A DNA stretch of 5,062 bases, from contig JAOPZD010000148.1 in the NCBI GenBank assembly GCA_025964295.1, positions 1 to 5,062 on the forward strand, written 5' to 3'. Each line of letters opens with the position of its first letter. The stretch's first letter is position 1. Position numbers and translations under genes: made by a program. Below the pieces are notes generated by a model. The model was not told the origin of the DNA and ran no database searches. It saw only the letters and a program-made list of their open reading frames with translations. Shown in pieces: positions 1-4,455 of this stretch. This stretch comes from Conexibacter sp. (GTDB lineage Bacteria > Actinomycetota > Thermoleophilia > Solirubrobacterales > Solirubrobacteraceae).

Positions 1-315
1 CCGCCCGCGCTGCGCGACCGCGTCCTGCGCGCGTCGTCGACCAGGCAGGGCGGGCTCACGCTCGTGCTGTCCAGCGGACCGGACCTGCGGTTCGGCGGCG
101 CCGACCGGCTCGCCGCCAAGTGGGCCGCGGCCGCCGCCGTGCTGGCCGACAGCGAGTCCCGCGGCGCGACCTACCTCGACCTCCGCTACCCCGAGCGGCC
201 CGCCGCCGGGGGCCTGGAGGACCCGGCCTTGCAGCGCGATCCGGAAGCTGCCGACGTGGCGGATCCGGGCCAGACGACCACGCCGGCCGCTCCCACGGCC
301 GGCACCACGCCCTAG
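1..315 (+). CDS. ftsQ: Cell division protein FtsQ, C-terminal part (5' end outside window)
   Basis: The frame is open from base 1 and ends at TAG 313-315, giving 104 visible residues. FtsQ (DivIB) is a single-pass membrane protein of the divisome whose periplasmic/extracellular domain binds FtsB-FtsL. The visible part matches the end of that domain. A 'VLSSGPDLRFGGADRLAAKW' stretch is the usual 'G..vrfG..d.l..K' strand-turn-helix, and 'ATYLDLRYPERPA' is the closing 'iDlRyp.rp' strand typical of the family. After it comes a disordered tail of about 37 residues rich in Pro, Ala, Thr and Asp, common in actinobacterial FtsQ. The position directly upstream of ftsZ in the same orientation is the standard dcw order and strengthens the call. 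The POTRA domain and membrane anchor lie outside the window. Identification rests on these short motifs plus synteny. Confidence 0.85.
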   Translation, partial: PPALRDRVLRASSTRQGGLTLVLSSGPDLRFGGADRLAAKWAAAAAVLADSESRGATYLDLRYPERPAAGGLEDPALQRDPEAADVADPGQTTTPAAPTAGTTP

Positions 316-330
316 CAACCTCAACCTCAG

Positions 331-361
331 CTTGACGCTTCGGAACGCCGTAAGCCTCAAG
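331..361. repeat. Inverted repeat between ftsQ and ftsZ
   Basis: CTTGA at 331-335 is the reverse complement of TCAAG at 357-361, starting 16 bases after the ftsQ stop. It lies in the AT-richer gap and is preceded by a direct repeat, CCTCAACCTCA (319-329 area). It could be a weak attenuator for ftsQ read-through or a protein site. The stem is only 5 bp, so this is a low-confidence call. Confidence 0.25.
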
Positions 362-414
362 GACAACTACAGACTTCCGCAAACTGCAAGCAGGATTGCG
401 CTCTAGACTTGGCG

Positions 415-444
415 TTGACACCCAAGATTGCCGATGCGTACGGT
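415..444 (+). promoter_or_regulatory. Probable housekeeping promoter of ftsZ
   Basis: A perfect -35 hexamer TTGACA lies at 415-420. An 18-base spacer separates it from TACGGT at 439-444, which fits the actinobacterial TAnnnT -10 pattern. Transcription would start near 451, giving a leader of about 70 bases before the ftsZ start at 521. The surrounding 316-520 gap is distinctly less GC-rich than the coding sequence, as expected for a promoter region. ftsZ commonly has its own promoters between ftsQ and ftsZ in actinobacteria. Confidence 0.6.
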
Positions 445-458
445 GCATTGGCCGGGAG

Positions 459-474
459 TGGCGCACAAGCGCCA
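459..474 (+). promoter_or_regulatory. Hairpin in the ftsZ 5' leader
   Basis: TGGCGC (459-464) and GCGCCA (469-474) form a perfect 6-bp stem with a 4-base loop ACAA. It would sit about 8 bases into the transcript from the promoter at 415-444 and well clear of the ribosome binding site. It may stabilise the 5' end of the mRNA. No regulator can be named. Confidence 0.4.
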
Positions 475-520
475 GGAACTCTCGACGCTACCTAGAGGGT
501 CGGACAGGAACTTCAAGCAC

Positions 521-1597
<1,077 letters not shown>

Positions 1598-1610
1598 CCG
1601 GAGGGGCGGT

Positions 1611-1628
1611 GCGGCCCGCCGGGGCCGC
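1611..1628 (+). terminator. GC-rich hairpin after ftsZ, probable terminator
   Basis: GCGGCCC (1611-1617) and GGGCCGC (1622-1628) form a perfect 7-bp stem with loop GCCG, 13 bases after the ftsZ stop. No U-tract follows, as is usual for actinobacterial hairpin terminators. It would separate ftsZ transcription from the small gene at 1811. Confidence 0.5.
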
Positions 1629-1633
1629 CGGTG

Positions 1634-1672
1634 GTCCGCGTGCGGACAGGTTGACCCCTGCCAGGCGGTCCG
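1634..1672. repeat. Cluster of GTCCG/CGGAC inverted repeats
   Basis: GTCCGC (1634-1639) and GCGGAC (1642-1647) form a near-continuous palindrome. GTCCG recurs at 1668-1672 and can alternatively pair with CGGAC at 1643-1647. CAGG (1647-1650) and CCTG (1657-1660) can nest inside that second arrangement. The cluster may be a second terminator arm of ftsZ, an operator, or the upstream end of the structured leader of the next gene. A TTGACC at 1651-1656 resembles a -35 element, but no matching -10 was found. Confidence 0.3.
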
Positions 1673-1694
1673 ACCACGACGGAGGACCAGGGCA

Positions 1695-1810
1695 GCGTCC
1701 TCCATCGGACGGCAAAATCCCAAGAACCGGGGATGGCGCCGATCACCTGAAGTGACGACACTAAGGGGAGCAACCCCGTTCCACCTCGTCATCCCGGCAA
1801 GGACGCATCC
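1695..1810 (+). ncRNA. Structured 5' leader of the 44-aa gene, possible RNA switch
   Basis: This stretch before the start at 1811 is dense with short complementary segments. They are CGTCC 1696-1700/GGACG 1707-1711, ATCCC 1717-1721/GGGAT 1730-1734, TCAC 1743-1746/GTGA 1752-1755, TGACGA 1753-1758/TCGTCA 1786-1791, and GGGG 1765-1768/CCCC 1774-1777. The last pair is nested inside the TGACGA/TCGTCA stem. GCGTCCT (1695-1701) is also perfectly complementary to AGGACGC (1800-1806), which contains most of the ribosome binding site AAGGA (1799-1803). That pairing excludes the first hairpin, giving two alternative states. I do not recognise a known riboswitch class. Folding was done by eye, and some short pairings are expected by chance in GC-rich DNA. 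Confidence 0.4.
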
Positions 1811-1945
1811 ATGCAAGACATGACAACGGACGAGCTCGCCGAGCTGCTGGCCCAGCTCGAGCTCAGCACGGAGGACTCGCGCGACGAGCTCCTCACGGAC
1901 TTCCTCGTCCGTCCGTACCCGACGAAGAGCACGCAGGACAACTAG
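1811..1945 (+). CDS. Small acidic 44-aa protein, function unknown
   Basis: ATG 1811 to TAG 1943-1945, preceded by AAGGA at 1799-1803 with ideal 7-base spacing. Codons are strongly G/C-ending, as in neighbouring genes, supporting real coding. The protein is acidic (11 Asp/Glu against 3 Arg/Lys). Residues 7-18 (DELAELLAQLEL) look like an amphipathic helix. A second acidic segment, DSRDELLTDFL (22-32), leads into a Pro-, Ser- and Thr-containing tail VRPYPTKSTQDN (33-44). There is no Cys, signal peptide or membrane segment. A leader-like helix followed by a short polar tail resembles the layout of modified-peptide precursors, but no modification enzyme is visible nearby. Alternatives are a regulatory micro-protein or a leader peptide. 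No family is recognised. A second ATG at 1820 is a less well-placed start. Confidence 0.6.
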   Translation: MQDMTTDELAELLAQLELSTEDSRDELLTDFLVRPYPTKSTQDN

Positions 1946-1952
1946 TCCCGCG

Positions 1953-1972
1953 GGCGCGGTGACGGGCGCGCC
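1953..1972. terminator. Hairpin between convergent small genes
   Basis: GGCGCG (1953-1958) and CGCGCC (1967-1972) form a perfect 6-bp stem with an 8-base loop, between the stop at 1945 and the stop of the minus-strand gene at 1972-1974. A symmetric hairpin here can serve both transcripts. There is no U-tract, and GC-rich DNA makes such stems common. Confidence 0.35.
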
Positions 1973-2217
1973 TAGGAGGCGACGGCCGCGGAGCCGCGGC
2001 GGTGCCGGGCGGCGTCCAGCGCGTCGAGCGTGCGCGTGACCGAGTCCGGCAGCGAGCGGCCCGGGAGGCCGACGCCGGCGAAGACCTCGTCGACCAGGGC
2101 GCTGACGGTGAGGCCCTGCTGGTCGTGGCGCTCGCGGCGTGCGCGCGCGGCCGCGGCGACGAGCACGGGGCAGTCGTCACAGCGGGGGCAGGAGCGGCAG
2201 CAGCTCGTCGAGGGCAT
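1972..2217 (-). CDS. Small Cys-rich protein divergent from ferritin, unknown function
   Basis: An 81-aa frame from ATG 2217 to TAG 1972-1974, with nearly all codons G/C-ending (tgt at Cys13 is an exception). The N-terminus has five Cys: C6 followed by an evenly spaced C7-x2-C10-x2-C13-x2-C16, then Pro. This could bind zinc or an iron-sulfur cluster and recalls the CxxCxxC...CP ferredoxin pattern, but spacing before the last Cys is one residue short. The rest is an Ala/Arg-rich helix (about 18-33) and a segment containing LPDSVTRTLDALDAARHRR. No membrane segment or signal peptide is seen. No family is recognised. The start is uncertain: an in-frame TTG at 2238 would add 7 residues, and the ribosome site is poor, so translation may be near-leaderless. 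The N-terminal frame is questionable because the +1 alternative frame over 2175-2238 also reads as plausible protein. Confidence 0.5.
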   Translation of the reverse strand: MPSTSCCRSCPRCDDCPVLVAAAARARRERHDQQGLTVSALVDEVFAGVGLPGRSLPDSVTRTLDALDAARHRRGSAAVAS

Positions 2218-2228
2218 CGGCGAGCCCC

Positions 2229-2257
2229 AGCGTACCAAGCTTCGTAGGGCGCCCTAA
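2229..2257 (-). promoter_or_regulatory. Possible promoter of the Cys-rich gene
   Basis: On the minus strand TACGCT (2234-2229) fits TAnnnT and lies 11 bases before the ATG at 2217. That would give a leader of only about 5 bases. The -35 at 17-base spacing is TTAGGG (2257-2252), a poor match that overlaps the 12-bp palindrome. Confidence 0.3.
2245..2256. promoter_or_regulatory. 12-bp perfect palindrome, candidate operator
   Basis: TAGGGCGCCCTA reads identically on both strands and sits in the 78-base gap between the divergent Cys-rich gene and ferritin. It covers the probable -35 zone of the minus promoter and lies just upstream of the ferritin promoter. A dimeric repressor or activator controlling both genes could bind here. 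The arms TTAGG/CCTA resemble half sites of the DtxR/IdeR iron box, but the spacing does not fit that 19-bp site. Confidence 0.4.
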
Positions 2258-2260
2258 GAC

Positions 2261-2289
2261 TTCTGGGCGGTCGGTCCGGACGGTAGGGT
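2261..2289 (+). promoter_or_regulatory. Ferritin promoter, probably leaderless or very short leader
   Basis: TAGGGT at 2284-2289 matches TAnnnT and ends 6 bases before the ATG at 2296, the spacing typical of actinobacterial leaderless transcripts. The -35 at 17-base spacing (TTCTGG, 2261-2266) is weak. The 8-bp palindrome GTCCGGAC (2274-2281) occupies the spacer, where a repressor would block polymerase. The AGGG inside the same element (2285-2288) could alternatively act as a ribosome binding site 7 bases from ATG. Confidence 0.45.
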
Positions 2290-2295
2290 CGCCGC

Positions 2296-2793
2296 ATGCC
2301 CTCCGAGCGCTTCGTCGACGCCCTCAACGCCCAGGTCTCGCGCGAGTTCGCCGCCGCCCACCAGTACACCGCGATCGCCGCGTACTACTCCGGCGAGACG
2401 TACCCGCAGCTGGCCGCGTTCTTCTACAAGCAGGCCGACGAGGAGCGCGAGCACGCGCTCAAGATGGTCAACTACCTCTTGGACACCAACTCGCCCGTGA
2501 ACATGACCGGCGTCGAGCAGCCCAAGACGACGTTCGCCGATCACGTCGAGCCGGTCCGCCTCGCGCTCGAGCAGGAGCGGTCGGTCACGGTCAGCATCAG
2601 CGAGCTGTTCGAGGTCGCGCGCGAGACGCGGGACTACCGCAGCGAGCAGTTCCTCGACTGGTTCCTGCAGGAGCAGACCGAGGAGGAGTCCTCGATGTCG
2701 GACCTCCTCGCCGTCGCCGAGCGGACGGCCAGCGTGCCGATGCTGCTCGAGGAGTACCTGGCGCGCGAGACGCCGGGCGAGCACCAGGACTAG
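2296..2793 (+). CDS. Non-heme ferritin (FtnA/BfrB type)
   Basis: This 165-aa protein is an iron-storage ferritin that oxidises Fe(II) at a di-iron centre and stores Fe(III) mineral inside a 24-subunit cytosolic shell. Ferroxidase residues fall at the same positions as in E. coli FtnA: Glu17, Tyr24, Glu49, Glu50, His53, Glu94, Glu126, Gln127, Glu129 and Glu130. All five are visible in context as SREFAA, HQYTA, DEEREHA, LEQER and QEQTEEE. No heme-ligand Met in the bacterioferritin position was identified, so the non-heme type is favoured. Length is normal for the family. The start is fixed by homology to the first helix (residues 5-31) and by AGGG/TAGGGT just upstream. It is divergent from the Cys-rich gene and convergent with the DUF3618 operon. 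Regulation by iron is likely, but no canonical IdeR box was found. Confidence 0.96.
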   Translation: MPSERFVDALNAQVSREFAAAHQYTAIAAYYSGETYPQLAAFFYKQADEEREHALKMVNYLLDTNSPVNMTGVEQPKTTFADHVEPVRLALEQERSVTVSISELFEVARETRDYRSEQFLDWFLQEQTEEESSMSDLLAVAERTASVPMLLEEYLARETPGEHQD

Positions 2794-2799
2794 AGGAGC

Positions 2800-2824
2800 G
2801 CGGGCGCCGCCCGGCGACGCCCGC
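2800..2824. terminator. Bidirectional terminator hairpin between ferritin and DUF3618 genes
   Basis: GCGGGCG (2800-2806) pairs perfectly with CGCCCGC (2818-2824) across an 11-base loop. A nested alternative, CGGGC (2801-2805)/GCCCG (2809-2813), also exists. It lies in the 52-base gap between convergent genes, 6 bases after the ferritin stop and 21 bases after the minus-strand stop. No U-tract is present. Confidence 0.5.
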
Positions 2825-2845
2825 ACCCACGATCGGCCGGAGCCG

Positions 2846-3388
2846 CTAGGACCGCACGCTCTCGCGCACGTCCTGCGCGGACTCCTGCGCGCTGCCCTGC
2901 AGGGCCGACGCGTGCTCCTGGCCCTGCTCCTGCGCGGTCTGCTTGGCGGCGTCGGCCGCGCTGGAGGCGGTCTCGGAGACCACGGCCTTGCCGTGCTCCA
3001 GCGCCTCCTGCCCGGTCTCCTTGAGCTGGTCCTTGACCTGGTCGGCCATGGGCCCGATCTTCTCGTTCTCGACGCTGGTCGACGGGATCAGCATGCCGGC
3101 CAGGAAGCCGACCGCGACCGCGCCGACGGCGAGCCCGAGCGGGTTCTCCTGCGCGATGCCGACGGCCTTCTTGGCGCCCTGCTGCATGTCGCCGGTGCTC
3201 GGCGTGGCGTCCACGGCGCTGTCCTTGGCGCCGACGAGCTTCTCCTTCACGCTGTCCACCTTCCCCGTCACCGACTCCTTGGCGCGGCTCTTGACGTCGG
3301 TCTTGTAGCCGAGCGCATCGACGGTGTCGCCCATGCGCTCGCGGGTGCTCTCGATGTCCTTGCGGATCAGGTCCGGGTCTTCGCCCAT
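2846..3388 (-). CDS. DUF3618 membrane protein
   Basis: A 180-aa protein from ATG 3388, with AAGGAGGA at 3402-3395 as a strong ribosome site. Residues 5-40 (DPDLIRKDIESTRERMGDTVDAL and following) match the DUF3618 pattern of an acidic Arg-rich helix ending in T-x-D-A-L. A glycine/alanine-rich membrane segment lies at about 82-102 (from ENPLGLAVGA to LIPS). The remaining 78 residues are Ala/Gln/Glu/Ser-rich and probably form a long amphipathic helix resembling LEA proteins. DUF3618 function is not established; it usually sits beside holin-X-like and YtxH/DUF883-like genes. Here it is the last gene of the operon. Its start overlaps the preceding gene by 22 bases, implying translational coupling. 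It probably acts at the membrane in envelope stress, by inference. Confidence 0.85.
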   Translation of the reverse strand: MGEDPDLIRKDIESTRERMGDTVDALGYKTDVKSRAKESVTGKVDSVKEKLVGAKDSAVDATPSTGDMQQGAKKAVGIAQENPLGLAVGAVAVGFLAGMLIPSTSVENEKIGPMADQVKDQLKETGQEALEHGKAVVSETASSAADAAKQTAQEQGQEHASALQGSAQESAQDVRESVRS

Positions 3389-3771
3389 CGCACGTCCTCC
3401 TTCACGGTCTCGACGGTCTGCGGCGCCGGCGGCGTCGCCTCCTTGATCTTGTTGCGGCCCTGCAGCGCCAGGACGCCGGCGACGGCGGCCCAGACGACGG
3501 TCACGATCAGCGCGGCGAGCCAGAACGCCATCGCGGTGTCGAGCACCCCGATGAGCGTCGCGGTCAGCGCGCCGAGCGTCAGCAGCCCGGCGACGCCAGC
3601 GCCGCCGAGCATCCCCGCGCCGGTGCCGGCGCGCTTGCCCTGCTCGGTCAGCTCGGCCCGCGCGAGCGCCATCTCCTGGCGCACGAGCGTCGAGGTGTCC
3701 GACGACAGCTGCTTGAGCAGGTCGCCGATGGACTCGTCGCGCAGGTCGGTCGGGCCGCCCTGCGTGGCCAT
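3367..3771 (-). CDS. Actinobacterial holin-X / holin superfamily III-like membrane protein
   Basis: A 134-aa protein with a soluble N-terminal amphipathic region (10-48; DLLKQLSSDTSTLVRQEMALARAEL), then two membrane helices at about 52-76 and 82-104, and a short charged tail. The pattern 'l..l..d...LvR.E.aLAraEl..k' followed by a helical hairpin is characteristic of the Phage_holin_3_6 / holin-X family. Despite the name these chromosomal proteins are not associated with lysis, and no endolysin is nearby. ATG 3771 immediately follows the TAG of the upstream gene (TAGATG). Its ribosome site GGGAGGGA (3784-3777) lies inside that gene's last codons, so the two are coupled. The 3' end overlaps the DUF3618 gene. 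The exact role is unknown. Confidence 0.8.
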   Translation of the reverse strand: MATQGGPTDLRDESIGDLLKQLSSDTSTLVRQEMALARAELTEQGKRAGTGAGMLGGAGVAGLLTLGALTATLIGVLDTAMAFWLAALIVTVVWAAVAGVLALQGRNKIKEATPPAPQTVETVKEDVRWAKTRT

Positions 3772-4335
3772 CTAGATCCCTCCCGTACCGGCGACCGGCG
3801 TCGTCAGCGGCGGCGGGGTCGTCGCCGGGGTGGTGGCCGAGGCGGGGCGCCCGAAGCGCTCCTCGCCCGTGCTCGGCGGCGCGAGCGCGGGCCGCGGGAC
3901 GTTCGTGGCCCCGCGGGCGCTGTCGTAGCGATCGCTGCTGGAGGCCTTCAACATGCGCGAGGCCGCGAAACCGATCGCCAGCCCGCCGGCCATCACGGCC
4001 CACGGGTTCTTGCGGGCGAAGTCCTCGACGTCGCCCAGGATGCGGTCCGCGTCGGACTCCGTCAGCCAGCCGCCCGCGCGCTCGAGGCGCTCGGCGGCCT
4101 GGTCGGCCAGCTTGGCGGGCTGGTCCTTGCCCTGCTCGCGCAGGGAGTCGCCCACGCTGCGCAGGTCGTTGGCATGGCCGGTGACCTGCTCGCCGGCCTG
4201 CGTCGATCGCTGGTCGATCTGACCGCGGACGCGGTCGCGGGCCTGCCCGGCAGCCTCCTGGGCCTTCTCCTGGGCCTGCCCGGCGACCTCTTGGGCCTTG
4301 TCCTTGGCCTGGGCGGTGGCGCCTTGCTCGCTCAT
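3772..4335 (-). CDS. LEA-like 11-mer repeat protein with C-terminal membrane segment (YtxH/DUF883-like)
   Basis: A 187-aa protein from ATG 4335, with GGAGGGAG at 4348-4341. An in-frame upstream start at 4404 was rejected because it overlaps the promoter and has no such site. Residues 9-41 are three consecutive 11-residue repeats (QAKDKAQEVAG, QAQEKAQEAAG, QARDRVRGQID), the periodicity of group 3 LEA proteins and apolipoprotein-like helices. A further Gln/Glu/Lys-rich helical region runs to about 107. A membrane segment (110-129, KNPWAVMAGGLAIGFAASRM) and a Pro/Thr/Ala-rich disordered tail (145-187) follow. The layout resembles DUF883/YtxH-type stress proteins that shield or tether to membranes. 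It is the first gene of the three-gene operon, abutting the holin-like gene. Function in desiccation or osmotic stress is inferred from composition only. Confidence 0.75.
   Translation of the reverse strand: MSEQGATAQAKDKAQEVAGQAQEKAQEAAGQARDRVRGQIDQRSTQAGEQVTGHANDLRSVGDSLREQGKDQPAKLADQAAERLERAGGWLTESDADRILGDVEDFARKNPWAVMAGGLAIGFAASRMLKASSSDRYDSARGATNVPRPALAPPSTGEERFGRPASATTPATTPPPLTTPVAGTGGI
4213..4311 (-). repeat. Imperfect tandem 33-bp repeat coding three 11-mers
   Basis: Three successive 33-base units encode the QA-x-[DE]-[KR]-x-[QR] repeats of the LEA-like protein (residues 9-41). The first two units are closest; the third is diverged. Repeat number could vary between strains. Confidence 0.6.
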
Positions 4336-4371
4336 CTGCTCTCCCTCCGGTCGGTGGCGCTTGATGGCCCC

Positions 4372-4400
4372 GACGTACCGCCGGCCCGGGGGGTCGCCAA
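4372..4400 (-). promoter_or_regulatory. Candidate promoter of the envelope operon
   Basis: On the minus strand TTGGCG (4400-4395) and TACGTC (4377-4372) are spaced by 17 bases, a partial match to the housekeeping pattern. The same region holds GTTT (4402-4399) 18 bases before CGGTA (4380-4376). This resembles the GTTT...GGGTA stress-sigma pattern but with a slightly long spacer. A stress-sigma promoter would fit the gene content. The choice between them cannot be made from sequence. Confidence 0.35.
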
Positions 4401-4415
4401 ACACCGAGTTGTAGG

Positions 4416-4431
4416 GGTCGGACGCCCGACC
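4416..4431 (-). terminator. Hairpin downstream of the EEP nuclease gene
   Basis: GGTCGG (4416-4421) and CCGACC (4426-4431) form a perfect 6-bp stem with a 4-base loop, 24 bases past the stop at 4456 in the direction of transcription. It lies upstream of the envelope operon promoter and would insulate it. No U-tract follows. Confidence 0.45.
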
Positions 4432-4455
4432 GCGAAGAGCCGTTTGCCGGTGCGG

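Noticed and set aside
428..520. Upstream in-frame ATG for ftsZ at 428
   Set aside because: It would add 31 residues unlike any FtsZ N-terminus, has no ribosome site and lies inside the predicted promoter (415-444).
1707..1806. Cyclic di-GMP (GEMM) or cobalamin riboswitch
   Set aside because: A GGCAAA start and GACGC-like words are present, but the strongly conserved core of GEMM (GACGCAAAGCC) and the B12 box are absent.
2240..2260. Canonical IdeR/DtxR iron box upstream of ferritin
   Set aside because: TTAGG and CCTA arms are separated by 3 bases instead of the 9 in the 19-bp consensus.
1893..2369. Minus-strand 158-codon frame overlapping the Cys-rich gene
   Set aside because: It runs through the start of ferritin and over the micro-gene, and has an Arg/Pro/Ser-rich composition typical of a shadow frame.
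3367..3771. Prophage lysis cassette suggested by the holin-like gene
   Set aside because: No endolysin, integrase, capsid or attachment repeats are present; this family is common on actinobacterial chromosomes beside DUF3618.
2912..3775. Plus-strand open frame of 287 codons opposite the envelope operon
   Set aside because: It is antisense to two well-supported genes that have strong ribosome sites, and has no recognisable domain.
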